In this document: positions 44,175-52,578 of the stretch, one piece after another
Position numbering within the stretch: position 1 is the first letter of the stretch
Layout: every line of letters starts with the position of its first letter
NCBI RefSeq assembly: GCF_001547935.1
Contig: NZ_AP014635.1
Coordinates: 1,612,001 to 1,676,000, forward strand
Reading direction: 5' to 3'
DNA: 64,000 nt
DNA from: Vibrio tritonius
Lineage (GTDB): Bacteria > Pseudomonadota > Gammaproteobacteria > Enterobacterales > Vibrionaceae
The notes under the pieces: model-generated
Told to the model about the DNA's origin: nothing
Database searches by the model: none
Seen by the model: only the letters and a program-made list of their open reading frames with translations
Translations under genes and position numbers: made by a program

Positions 44175-45470
44175 CTATTGAACAGTACGTTTAAAGCGAT
44201 TAAGTAGCTGTTCGCTCTCTTTTTCCACTTTATTCAAACTGGTTTTGACACTGGTTTGGCCGGCAAATATTTTGTCAAATTCGCGGTCCATAACGGTGCG
44301 AATTTGTGGGTAGAAACCAAGACGGTAACCTTTATTCCAATCACCAGAAGGTAATGTAAGTTGTTTTACACCCACTTCTGCATCAGGGTTCGATTGGTAA
44401 TAACCGGATTGTTTGGTTTTGTCATAAGCTGCAGTGGTCACCGGAACATAGCCAGTGGTTTCATGCCAATACATTTGTACATCTGGGCGAGTAAGGTAGT
44501 GAAAAAACGCCGCAACACCTTTATCTTCGGTTGATGAGTGACCATTTAGAGCGAACAGCGCACCGCCACCGATAAAGGTGTGATAACCACCTTCTTTTGT
44601 TAAAGAAGACCAATAAGGTAGGTAAGTCGTACCCATATCAAATTTTACACGTGCGCGTAGACCACCAAATGAACCGGACGAACCAACCCACATGGCCACT
44701 TCTTGCTTTTCAAAAGGGGTTTGGTTAGCGTCCCAATCCGTTCCATAGTATTTGAAGTAGCCTTTTTTCGCCCACTCTTGCAGCTTGGTGATATGCATAA
44801 CCATATCTTTAGAGTTGAACATTAGTTTGGTTGCAAAGCCATCGTAACCATTTTCTTTATCGGCTAACGGTAGGTTATGACGGGATTTGAAGTTTTCAAA
44901 CATGGTCCAAGGCGTTAGTGATTCAGAGAAGGTAGCATAACCTTTAGCCTTAAGTTTTTTCGCCAATGCTTCTAACTCTTCATAGGTTTGTGGCGCTTGA
45001 CCATTCACTTTCGCCAAAATGTCTTTGTTGTAATACAAAACAGGTGTTGAGCTGTTAAAAGGCATACCAATCATTTTACCAGTACTGTCAGCATAGAATT
45101 GACGAACGCCGGCAATATACTCGTTCGAATCAAACTTGTAGCCCGCTTGTGTAAGAATATCTTGTACTGGTTTTGCCACGCCTTTAGCGCTCATGATAGT
45201 CGCTGAGCCTGCGTCAAACACTTGCAGAATATTGGGCGCATCGCCACCTCGATAGGCTGCGATACCGGCTGTTAGTGTTTCGGTATAAGTGCCTTTAAAC
45301 ACGGGAGTGACTTTATATTCCGATTGGGAAGCGTTGAAGTCGGTAGCAATTTTATTTACCGTTTCGCCTAATTGCCCCCCCATAGCATGCCACCAAGTGA
45401 TGTTGGTAACAGCGTAACTTGGGCTGGAGATTGCCGCTGACATGATTCCTGCTAACCATAGCTTATTCAT
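44175..45470 (-). CDS. ugpB: Glycerol-3-phosphate ABC transporter substrate-binding protein UgpB
   Basis: Periplasmic binding protein for sn-glycerol 3-phosphate and glycerophosphodiesters. The start at 45470 has AAGGA 6 nt upstream and gives a 431-aa precursor with signal peptide (KLWLAGIMSAAISSPSYA, then VTNITWWHAMGG). A longer frame upstream is not supported. Family stretches: FKGTYTETLTAGIAAYRGGD, GMPFNSSTPVLYYNKD and GGALFALNG. First gene of the operon. Confidence 0.94.
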   Translation of the reverse strand: MNKLWLAGIMSAAISSPSYAVTNITWWHAMGGQLGETVNKIATDFNASQSEYKVTPVFKGTYTETLTAGIAAYRGGDAPNILQVFDAGSATIMSAKGVAKPVQDILTQAGYKFDSNEYIAGVRQFYADSTGKMIGMPFNSSTPVLYYNKDILAKVNGQAPQTYEELEALAKKLKAKGYATFSESLTPWTMFENFKSRHNLPLADKENGYDGFATKLMFNSKDMVMHITKLQEWAKKGYFKYYGTDWDANQTPFEKQEVAMWVGSSGSFGGLRARVKFDMGTTYLPYWSSLTKEGGYHTFIGGGALFALNGHSSTEDKGVAAFFHYLTRPDVQMYWHETTGYVPVTTAAYDKTKQSGYYQSNPDAEVGVKQLTLPSGDWNKGYRLGFYPQIRTVMDREFDKIFAGQTSVKTSLNKVEKESEQLLNRFKRTVQ

Positions 45471-45573
45471 TATTGTTCCTTTTCTGTTTCGAACGAGAGT
45501 GTTTGGGTTTCGTATGACGTTATGTTGCGCGAGGAATGTGTCGTTGCTGTGGAAGAAACATGGCAAAAGATTG

Positions 45574-45594
45574 AAGGATTTATTATCAATCCTT
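45574..45594. promoter_or_regulatory. Dyad in the ugpB leader
   Basis: AAGGATT and AATCCTT, perfect 7-bp arms with a 7-bp spacer, 104 bp before ugpB. A possible operator or leader hairpin. Confidence 0.3.
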
Positions 45595-45610
45595 GTTATT
45601 TCTATCAATT

Positions 45611-45625
45611 GCACTGAATCAGTGC
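45611..45625. promoter_or_regulatory. Candidate operator palindrome between ugpB and ldh
   Basis: GCACTGA-A-TCAGTGC is a perfect palindrome, preceded by ATT. The half-site ATTGCACTG recurs about 30 bp further on (45639-45647). It lies in the 348-bp divergent gap between ugpB and the dehydrogenase gene, where a DeoR-type or other regulator could act on either. No gene is seen in this gap. Confidence 0.4.
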
Positions 45626-45818
45626 GTAATGTAGTCATATTGCACTGTTTTGGTTGTTTTATTTAGGATAACTGACTGGTAAATTTTATTTTTGCAAAAT
45701 ATTATTGGATCGTAATGGCTGAAAACCGCTATCATTAGTTATAAAACAATTGTCACAGAACCGCTCAAACCACCTCAGGATAGAGGTTTATTGAGTCTGC
45801 AAAAACAAGGAAAGAAGT

Positions 45819-46772
45819 ATGAAAATAGGTATTATTGGTGCTGGCGCTGTTGGTGTTGGTATTTGTAACTACTTGTTGACGTTGGGCAGTGTTAGTGAAT
45901 TGGTGCTACTTGATAAAGACATTATGCGAGCTGAAGGCGAAGTGTTTGATTTTCGCCACACCGCTGCGCTCACCTTTAGTAAAAATACGCGTATCATTCC
46001 TAGCGATAATTATATGGATATGCTGGGAGCGGATATTGTTGTGATTACTGCTGGTGCTCAAATCAAGCAAGGCCAAACACGTATGGATCTGGCGGAGATC
46101 AATAGTCGCATTGGTGTCGATATCGCTGGAAAAGTTGAACGCGTGGCTCCCAATGCCATTTTAATTATTGTGACCAACCCATGTGATATCGTGACACACA
46201 GTATCATTGCGAATACCGGTTACAGTGCTGATAAGGTAATTTCTGCTGGATGTGTGGTGGACACTGCTCGGTTAATGACGATAGTCGCTGAGCGTGTCAA
46301 TCTCGATCCGAAGAACGTGTTTGGCTACGTGCTAGGTGAACATGGTAGCCATTGTTTTACGCCGAAAAGTTTAATTAGCATTGCAGGCCAACCTGCCGAC
46401 TATTATTGCGATGCCAATGATGTACCGCGCATCGACGCAGATGAGCTGTTAGAGTCTGTAAAACAAGCTGGTTTTGAAATTTTCCGTCGTAAAAACAATA
46501 CCACTCATGGCATCGCCGCCAGTGTGTTTCGAATTATTCAATCAATCGTTATTAATGAACGTTCTGTATTGCCGGTAGGTACTCTGCTGCAAGGAGAATA
46601 TGGGTTAACGGACGTGGTGATGAGCCTACCTGTGGTGGTAGGGAAGAGTGGTGTTGAAAAAATCCTTACACACCCGTTTAGCGATGAAGAGCGCGAAGTG
46701 ATGCAGCAAATTGCAGGTGAGCTGCGCGAACACATGATGATGGTTGCGAAGGCTACGGGTCTCAATATTTAA
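45819..46772 (+). CDS. L-lactate/malate dehydrogenase family protein
   Basis: NAD-dependent 2-hydroxyacid dehydrogenase of 317 aa, LDH/MDH fold. The dinucleotide loop is GIIGAGAVGVGIC; the catalytic pair is Asp/Arg in VDTARLM and His in GEHGSHCF; the substrate-loop arginine is in GQTRMDL. The residue that decides substrate (Gln in lactate, Arg in malate dehydrogenases, position 102 by convention) is Ile here (AGAQIKQGQTR). So it may prefer a larger or more hydrophobic 2-oxo acid. AAGGA lies upstream of the ATG. It is usually annotated as L-lactate dehydrogenase. Confidence 0.85.
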   Translation: MKIGIIGAGAVGVGICNYLLTLGSVSELVLLDKDIMRAEGEVFDFRHTAALTFSKNTRIIPSDNYMDMLGADIVVITAGAQIKQGQTRMDLAEINSRIGVDIAGKVERVAPNAILIIVTNPCDIVTHSIIANTGYSADKVISAGCVVDTARLMTIVAERVNLDPKNVFGYVLGEHGSHCFTPKSLISIAGQPADYYCDANDVPRIDADELLESVKQAGFEIFRRKNNTTHGIAASVFRIIQSIVINERSVLPVGTLLQGEYGLTDVVMSLPVVVGKSGVEKILTHPFSDEEREVMQQIAGELREHMMMVAKATGLNI

Positions 46773-46825
46773 CTTTGATTCATTTCACCAGTAACACCGT
46801 GACATAAAGCAGAGTTATAGATGAT

Positions 46826-46856
46826 AAAGGCGAATGACTTGATCATTCGCCTTTTT
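46826..46856 (+). terminator. Terminator after the dehydrogenase gene
   Basis: AAAGGCGAATGA, loop CTTGA, TCATTCGCCTTT followed by TT. A strong 12-bp stem, 54 bp past the stop. Confidence 0.9.
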
Positions 46857-46920
46857 CTATTTCTACATTATGTTAACCAAATAAAAATAGAGTCTTTAGT
46901 TTGAGAAAGGGATTAAATGC

Positions 46921-47460
46921 TCATTGAACAGCGACCGGTGTTTGATTTGGGTAGATGAACTTAGTGATATCGAAGCCTGCTTTCTGTGCTTGTGCTAGAG
47001 CCGTTTTTTTCTGTAAAGGCGTTAATGTTGGAGAGCGAGACAGTAGCCAAAAATAGTCTTGGTTATAGCTCGTAACGAGTGCCATAGAGTAGTCTGGATC
47101 TAAATAAAACACGACGTAACTGCCATAAAATGGTCCGAAGAACGACACTTTTAAATGGCCCACGTCACTGCGAGTAACAAACTTGGCTGTGCCGACCGCT
47201 TGCGACCACTGTTTTTCTTTAGGATTCCATCCACGATTAACGACGCTAACGGTGCCATCGCTTTTAAGACGATAGGTCGCTTGAATATTCGAAAGACCGC
47301 GTTCAAAACTGTGGTCTAGGCGAGCAATCTCATACCAAGTTCCAAGGTAGCGACTTAAATCAAAATTATTAACCGGTTCGATATTGTCCGGTTTACCTGT
47401 ACAACCCACTAACATAATTAGCGTCAATATAAGAGCGCTAACTTGTTTAATTATCCTCAT
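46921..47460 (-). CDS. blc: Outer-membrane lipocalin (Blc)
   Basis: Bacterial lipocalin lipoprotein of 179 aa. The start at 47460 has AAGGAGG upstream; the upstream in-frame codons are not used. A lipobox LIMLVGC follows the signal sequence. Lipocalin motifs: RYLGTWYEIARLDHSFERGL (the GxW motif) and the late FWLLSRSPTL. It is thought to bind lysophospholipids or fatty acids at the outer membrane. It is divergent from the TonB2 operon. Confidence 0.94.
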   Translation of the reverse strand: MRIIKQVSALILTLIMLVGCTGKPDNIEPVNNFDLSRYLGTWYEIARLDHSFERGLSNIQATYRLKSDGTVSVVNRGWNPKEKQWSQAVGTAKFVTRSDVGHLKVSFFGPFYGSYVVFYLDPDYSMALVTSYNQDYFWLLSRSPTLTPLQKKTALAQAQKAGFDITKFIYPNQTPVAVQ

Positions 47461-47581
47461 ATTAATCCTCCTTTTTTTACTCATTATTAACGCGTTAGCT
47501 TTGTTTAACAACAGTTGAACGTGAAAATGCGTTCGGTCGTTGAGCTTGGTAACAAAAGAGGATAGAATCCGAAATTCAGTT

Positions 47582-47600
47582 GATAATGAGAGTGTTTATC
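47582..47600. promoter_or_regulatory. Fur box upstream of the TonB2 operon
   Basis: GATAATGAGAGTGTTTATC matches the 19-bp Fur consensus at 15 positions, and TTGATAA/TTATCAA arms are perfect. It lies 40 bp before the DUF3450 start. It implies iron-repressed expression of the TonB2 energy system. Confidence 0.7.
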
Positions 47601-47639
47601 AATAACATGTCCGAACCTTCATGCGGTAATTGATAACAG

Positions 47640-48410
47640 ATGATGAAAATGATGAAACCTAGCCTAGTCCTGATTTCTCTGGCAGTCACGATGCCGGTAT
47701 TTGCCAATTCCCTAGAGGACGCCAAGGCGATTGAAAATCGAACCAATACAGCGTCGGCTGTCAGCCAGAAAACCGTGGATAAAAGTGCTACGGCCGCATT
47801 AGAGCTCCGCGCGGAAATCGAACAGCTTACTGAAGAAACTAAGAATTTAAAGGTGTATCGCGATCACCTTCAAGGTCTTGTTAAGAGCCAGCATAATGAA
47901 ATGGCAAGCTTGAATGACCAAATTGCGGAAATCAAAAATACTCGTCAAGGTATTGTCCCTTTAATGTATGACATGCTTGATGGCCTACAAAAGATCGTGA
48001 GTCAAGATCGTCCGATTAAAGAAGAAGGGCGCCTAGCGCGAGTTGCAAAATTAAAAGCTTTGATGCCACGAGCTGATGTCTCTGATGCTGAAAAATACCG
48101 CCGCATCCTTGAAGCTTATCAAATCGAAATCGACTATGGCACCAAGCTTGGCACTTATGAAGGTCGCATCTCATTGGGTGATGCACAACAAATGGAAGCA
48201 GAAGTGCTCTATTTAGGTCGTGTATCGCTGGTGGCTCGTAACTTGAGCCAAACGCGTTACTGGACTTGGAATGCTAACCAACGTCAATGGCAAGCGCTTG
48301 ATAGCAGTGATAAGGAAGATATTGATAAAGCCTTTAAACTCGCGGAACAACAAATTGCGCCAACGTTCCTAACTCTTCCTGTATCACTTACTAAAGCGGA
48401 GGCAAAATAA
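47640..48410 (+). CDS. DUF3450 periplasmic protein of the TonB2 cluster
   Basis: A 256-aa secreted protein. A signal peptide (SLVLISLAVTMPVFA) is followed by a coiled coil at about residues 55-110 and the DUF3450 C-terminal half (DRPIKEEGRLARVAKLKALM, YRRILEAYQIEIDYGTKLG). It opens the TonB2 cluster, 2 bp before ttpC, and probably cooperates with it in the periplasm; its precise role is unknown. Several ATGs cluster at the start (47640-47652), and the first is taken. Confidence 0.88.
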   Translation: MMKMMKPSLVLISLAVTMPVFANSLEDAKAIENRTNTASAVSQKTVDKSATAALELRAEIEQLTEETKNLKVYRDHLQGLVKSQHNEMASLNDQIAEIKNTRQGIVPLMYDMLDGLQKIVSQDRPIKEEGRLARVAKLKALMPRADVSDAEKYRRILEAYQIEIDYGTKLGTYEGRISLGDAQQMEAEVLYLGRVSLVARNLSQTRYWTWNANQRQWQALDSSDKEDIDKAFKLAEQQIAPTFLTLPVSLTKAEAK

Positions 48411-48411
48411 G

Positions 48412-49767
48412 ATGAAATTGAAACAGTTAGCCAAAGCCATTGCGGTCACTGTTGCTTTATCTGCCTCGTCAACAGCAAGTTGGGCAGCACAAGATTTGAC
48501 CACGAAGGCTCAAGTTGAAAATAAGCAAGAACGTGCACATAACGCAACACGCGAAGCCAATTTTAAAGCGCAAGAAGCGGAGCTGAAAAAGAAAAAAGCA
48601 GAGCTCGTTGCACTGCGTAACTCCCTTCAGAAGCAGGCCGATCAATTATCAGCTCAGTTCAGTAAAAATGAAGACCAATTGGCCCGTCTTGAAGAAAAAC
48701 TGCGTCTCGAAAGTGGCTCGCTAGGTGAGATCTTCGGCGTGGTTCGTCAAAATGCCAAAGAACTGCAAAGTGATATGAGTAGCTCTGTCACTGGAGCCGA
48801 TCGCCAACAATTAGCCAGTGTGATTGATGATATTGTTGCAGCTAAGTCATTGCCATCAATGAAGCAATTGATCGGTTTGTGGCATAGCATGGAAGAGCAA
48901 GTTCAGGCGAGCGGTGAAATTGCGCCAATCACGATTTCTTACATCAATGGCGACGGGAAAACCGTTCAAGAAAAAGCGGTTCGTTTAGGTACGTTCGGTT
49001 TAGTGACTGAGCAAGGTTACGTGCAGTGGAACAATGCTCGTAAAGACGCAGTTGCTTATGACCGTCAACCAGAAGATGGACCGACGCTAACGTCATTGAA
49101 TGATGTGTTACAGGGTGACGTTAAAAATATCGTACTTGACCCTTCGCATGGCACACTCACTAAGCAACTTGCGCTTGAACCCACCATGATGGATCGCCTA
49201 GAAGCTGGCGGTGCGGTTGGTAATATGATTATTGCGCTTTTAGTCATCGGTTTGATCATCGCAGGTTATCGTGGTGTGACGCTGACTCTTGCACGCAAAC
49301 AGATTAAAGCTCAGCTTAAAAATCCAAGTCAACCAACCAACAACCCATTAGGGCGTGTTCTGTCTGTGTACAGCAAAGAGAAAAAACTGACAGTAGAAGC
49401 GCTGGAACTGCGTCTTTTGGAAGCGGTTGTTGATGAACAAACTCAGTTAGAACGTGGTTTATCCATGTTAAAACTTCTAGCAGCACTTGCGCCAATGTTG
49501 GGCCTGCTTGGTACCGTAACCGGTATGATCGAAACGTTCCAAGTGATTACTCAATTTGGTAATGGTGATCCAAAAGTTATGGCTGGTGGTATCTCTATGG
49601 CGTTGGTGACAACGGTTCTTGGCCTAGTGGCTGCAATGCCGCTACTGCTAAGTCACAACATCTTAAGCTCACAAGCAGAAAGTATTCGTAATATCCTTGA
49701 AAAACAGGGTATTAGTTTAGTCGCTGAGCAAGCTGAACAAGAAAGTAACGCGAAACAAGCTGCGTAA
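48412..49767 (+). CDS. ttpC: TonB2 energy-transduction component TtpC
   Basis: A 451-aa MotA/TolQ/ExbB-type protein with an extended periplasmic part, as in the TtpC of Vibrio TonB2 systems. It has a signal peptide (LAKAIAVTVALSASSTASWA), a coiled coil at about 40-105, a periplasmic domain, a membrane helix near 263-283 and the C-terminal ExbB-like domain (MLKLLAALAPMLGLLGTVTG, then ALVTTVLGLVAAMPLLL). It forms the proton channel complex with ExbB2, ExbD2 and TonB2. Confidence 0.93.
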   Translation: MKLKQLAKAIAVTVALSASSTASWAAQDLTTKAQVENKQERAHNATREANFKAQEAELKKKKAELVALRNSLQKQADQLSAQFSKNEDQLARLEEKLRLESGSLGEIFGVVRQNAKELQSDMSSSVTGADRQQLASVIDDIVAAKSLPSMKQLIGLWHSMEEQVQASGEIAPITISYINGDGKTVQEKAVRLGTFGLVTEQGYVQWNNARKDAVAYDRQPEDGPTLTSLNDVLQGDVKNIVLDPSHGTLTKQLALEPTMMDRLEAGGAVGNMIIALLVIGLIIAGYRGVTLTLARKQIKAQLKNPSQPTNNPLGRVLSVYSKEKKLTVEALELRLLEAVVDEQTQLERGLSMLKLLAALAPMLGLLGTVTGMIETFQVITQFGNGDPKVMAGGISMALVTTVLGLVAAMPLLLSHNILSSQAESIRNILEKQGISLVAEQAEQESNAKQAA

Positions 49768-49776
49768 GGATTAGCA

Positions 49777-50322
49777 ATGAATCATGCAGACTGGTTATTT
49801 GCATTGAGAAACGCGATGGCACCGCTCTCTGAGTTCATGTCTCAGGGCGGAGTGGTGCTGTGGTGGCTTGCTGCTGTGGTTGCGATTTACTGGTTGTTAG
49901 TGATTGAACGAGTTATCTATCTGGCGGTGGCGTTTCCTAAACAACGTCAAGCTTGGATTGAACAGTGGCAACAACGTACAGAGCATCACACTTGGTATGC
50001 ACAAGCGATTCGTCAGGGCTGGCTTGGCCAAGCTCATGATGGCTTAATGCAAAACTTAAATATTATTAAGGTGTTAGTGGCTATCTGCCCAATGTTAGGT
50101 TTATTGGGCACGGTAACAGGGATGATCTCTGTGTTTGATGTCATGGCGACACTGGGTAGTAGCAACCCTAAATTGATGGCCTCTGGCATTTCGCTTGCGA
50201 CTTTGCCGACAATGGCGGGCATGGTTGCCGCATTAGCAGGCATGTTTGCGCATGCTCGTTTAGCAAAAAAATGCCAACTTTCTGAATTGAAATTAGAAAA
50301 AGCGTTAAGGAGTCAGCGATGA
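49777..50322 (+). CDS. exbB2: ExbB2 proton channel subunit
   Basis: MotA/TolQ/ExbB family protein of 181 aa with three membrane helices (VVLWWLAAVVAIYWLLVI first, then LVAICPMLGLLGTVTGMISV and the GISLATLPTMAGMVAALAGM stretch). It works with ExbD2 to energise TonB2. Gap 9 bp after ttpC; its stop overlaps the exbD2 start by 4 bp. Confidence 0.93.
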   Translation: MNHADWLFALRNAMAPLSEFMSQGGVVLWWLAAVVAIYWLLVIERVIYLAVAFPKQRQAWIEQWQQRTEHHTWYAQAIRQGWLGQAHDGLMQNLNIIKVLVAICPMLGLLGTVTGMISVFDVMATLGSSNPKLMASGISLATLPTMAGMVAALAGMFAHARLAKKCQLSELKLEKALRSQR

Positions 50323-50723
50323 GACTGGGCCGACGACAGTCACAACCGGAAGAAGCACAAATCGACCTTACTTCCATGTTGGATATTGTGTTTATCATGT
50401 TGATCTTCTTTATTGTAACTAGCTCTTTTGTCAAAGAGTCTGGTGTTGAAGTCAATCGACCTACGGCATCGCATGTGGTCAGTCAGAAAAACGCGGGTAT
50501 TTTTGTCGCGATTACTTCTGCTAACGATATCTATATCGACAAACAACAAGTAGATGTAGAGCGGGTACAAGCTCGTTTGGAGCATTTGCGCATGGAACAG
50601 CCTAAAGCCTCTTTGGTTATTCAAGCGGATGAACATGCCTATAACGGCACTGTCGTAAAAGTAATGGATGCAGCAAAAGGTGCGGGAATCGCTAATATTG
50701 CTTTGGCGGCGGAGAAACGCTAA
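50319..50723 (+). CDS. exbD2: ExbD2 proton channel subunit
   Basis: ExbD/TolR protein of 134 aa with one N-terminal helix carrying the proton-relay Asp (LTSMLDIVFIMLIFFIVTSS) and a periplasmic domain (IQADEHAYNGTVVKVMDAAK). It overlaps exbB2 by 4 bp and tonB2 by one base. Confidence 0.94.
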   Translation: MRLGRRQSQPEEAQIDLTSMLDIVFIMLIFFIVTSSFVKESGVEVNRPTASHVVSQKNAGIFVAITSANDIYIDKQQVDVERVQARLEHLRMEQPKASLVIQADEHAYNGTVVKVMDAAKGAGIANIALAAEKR

Positions 50724-51349
50724 TGCGCCGATTACTCTTAGCCACTCCGCTTGCTGCTATTATCGCTTTTGGGCTATTTGCATGTATGGCATTGATGGTT
50801 GATAACGGGGTGCAGCGCGCCCCCAAAAAATCGGATCCTGTGCGTTTTAACATGGTGATGCTGGAACAAGAGCAAGCTGTTCAGCGCCGTCAACGTGCTG
50901 TCCCACCACAACCACAAGCGCCAACTCCACCAGATCAGTCATCGACCAATCGTCGTCCTATGACGACTGCCGCGAGCAGTAATGTTTCCCCAGCAAAAGT
51001 TCCTTCTTTAGGGTTGGATACCGCGATTAATGGGTTAGCGATTAGTGCGCCTAAATTCGGTGATTTTGGGGTAAACCAGCAAGCGATGCCTCTTTACCGA
51101 GTTGAACCTCAATATCCGATGCGTGCCTTAAAGCGCAATATTGAGGGGTATGTGGTTATGAGTTTTACCATCGATGAGACTGGGCGCCCAACCGATATTC
51201 AAGTGGTCGAGGCGAACCCCCGTCATATGTTCGAAAGAGAAGCAAGAAGAGCACTAAAGAGCTGGAAATACCAGCCTAAGGTGGCTGACGGTAAAGCTGT
51301 CACTCAGCCGGGTCAAACAGTTAAATTGGAGTTTAAGTTAGCCAAATGA
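50723..51349 (+). CDS. tonB2: TonB2 energy transducer
   Basis: TonB protein of 208 aa: N-terminal membrane anchor (LLLATPLAAIIAFGLFACMA), a short proline-rich linker (PPQPQAPTPPD), and the C-terminal TonB fold (PQYPMRALKRNIEGYVVMSF, WKYQPK). It transfers energy to outer-membrane siderophore or heme receptors. The short linker is typical of TonB2. It overlaps the TPR gene by 4 bp. Confidence 0.94.
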   Translation: MRRLLLATPLAAIIAFGLFACMALMVDNGVQRAPKKSDPVRFNMVMLEQEQAVQRRQRAVPPQPQAPTPPDQSSTNRRPMTTAASSNVSPAKVPSLGLDTAINGLAISAPKFGDFGVNQQAMPLYRVEPQYPMRALKRNIEGYVVMSFTIDETGRPTDIQVVEANPRHMFEREARRALKSWKYQPKVADGKAVTQPGQTVKLEFKLAK

Positions 51350-52524
51350 TGAAAAAATGGATTACTTGTCTACTGCTCTTAAGTTCAACGTCTTATGTCT
51401 TCGGTGCTGAACTAAGTCAGTATGCGGTTAATAAAGCGATAAAAGCAAACCAACTTGCACAAGATGGTAAGTACAGCGAAGCCATATCTCTTTTAAAAGA
51501 TAACATGCCTGAACGTGAATACGACCATGCCTATTTTGATCGTATGTTAGGGGTTTTCTATTGGCAAAATGGTCAGATGAAACCTGCGCTTGCTGCGTTA
51601 ACTCAAGCGGTGAATAGTGGGCAGTTGGTCGACGATCAAGCGTGGTCAACTCGACGTATGTTGGCAGACTTACTGCTGATGAACAAAGAGTATAAATTGG
51701 CCCTGCCACATTATTATGAGTTAACCAAGAGTCTGCCTAAAGATCAAAAAGGGGATGATATCTGGTTGCGAATTGGTCAAACCCATTATCAATTGGGTGA
51801 ATGGCAACCCGTGCTTAAGGCGATGAAAAAATACGAAGCCTACGGATTACCAGACAAAACCAACCCTCTATCGATTAAACTGGGTGCACAACTGCAACTG
51901 GAACAGTGGGCTGCGGCGATTCCTACTTTAAAACGCCTTTTAGTGATTGAGCCAGATAAGAAAAACTGGTGGATGCAACTAGTAAGCTTAGAAATGCGCG
52001 AGAAGAAGATGAAGGATGCCCTAGCATCTCTAGCGTTGGCTAAGTTACAAGGCATTTCCTTGGAGCGTGAAGATTTACGTTTGTTGGCTCAGCTTTATGC
52101 ACGTAATGGGGTTCCAGAACGAGCTGCCCAAGTGCTAGGTGAAATCAAAGGCATGGATAAGAAGGTTGATTTACTGAGTGAACAGGCAACTTACTGGCAA
52201 CGTGCGAAAGAGTGGGATAAAGCGATAGACACTTGGCAGTTGGCTGCACGTTTTAATGGTAAGTATCATTGGAACGTCGCGTTGTTATTAAACCAGCAAG
52301 GACAATACAGCGATGCGTTGTCTGAATTGGACAAAGTAACAGATCCAAACCGTAAAGCCGAAGTTGCATTGGCTCGTACTCGAGCTTTGTATAAGCTAAA
52401 TCGTCTTGACCATGCGTTAGAGATGGCCCGTACAGCGAATACGATTGAACCTTCTGATGAAGCGAAAGGTTGGATTAAATACCTAACGCAGTTGAAGAAG
52501 ATTAAGAAGCAACGCACGTCTTAA
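51346..52524 (+). CDS. Secreted tetratricopeptide-repeat protein of the TonB2 operon
   Basis: A 392-aa protein with a signal peptide (KKWITCLLLLSSTSYVFGA) and repeated helix pairs from residue 25 to the end, for example FDRMLGVFYWQNGQMKPALA and IRIGQ-like LRIGQTHYQLGEWQPVLKAM. It is translationally coupled to tonB2 (4-bp overlap) and ends at a terminator. It may scaffold the TonB2 complex in the periplasm; the function is not established here. Confidence 0.88.
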   Translation: MMKKWITCLLLLSSTSYVFGAELSQYAVNKAIKANQLAQDGKYSEAISLLKDNMPEREYDHAYFDRMLGVFYWQNGQMKPALAALTQAVNSGQLVDDQAWSTRRMLADLLLMNKEYKLALPHYYELTKSLPKDQKGDDIWLRIGQTHYQLGEWQPVLKAMKKYEAYGLPDKTNPLSIKLGAQLQLEQWAAAIPTLKRLLVIEPDKKNWWMQLVSLEMREKKMKDALASLALAKLQGISLEREDLRLLAQLYARNGVPERAAQVLGEIKGMDKKVDLLSEQATYWQRAKEWDKAIDTWQLAARFNGKYHWNVALLLNQQGQYSDALSELDKVTDPNRKAEVALARTRALYKLNRLDHALEMARTANTIEPSDEAKGWIKYLTQLKKIKKQRTS

Positions 52525-52543
52525 CCTTTATTTTTGTTTAATG

Positions 52544-52567
52544 AAAGGCAGCATTGCTGCCTTTTTT
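52544..52567 (+). terminator. Terminator at the end of the TonB2 operon
   Basis: AAAGGCAGC, loop ATT, GCTGCCTTT, run of T to 52567. It lies 20 bp after the TPR gene and only 12 bp before the next ATG. Confidence 0.85.
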
Positions 52568-52578
52568 GAGTTATCACT

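Noticed and set aside
45600..45660. Pho box upstream of ugpB
   Set aside because: Only a loose TAGTCATA...CTGT resemblance; no two properly spaced CTGTCAT repeats.
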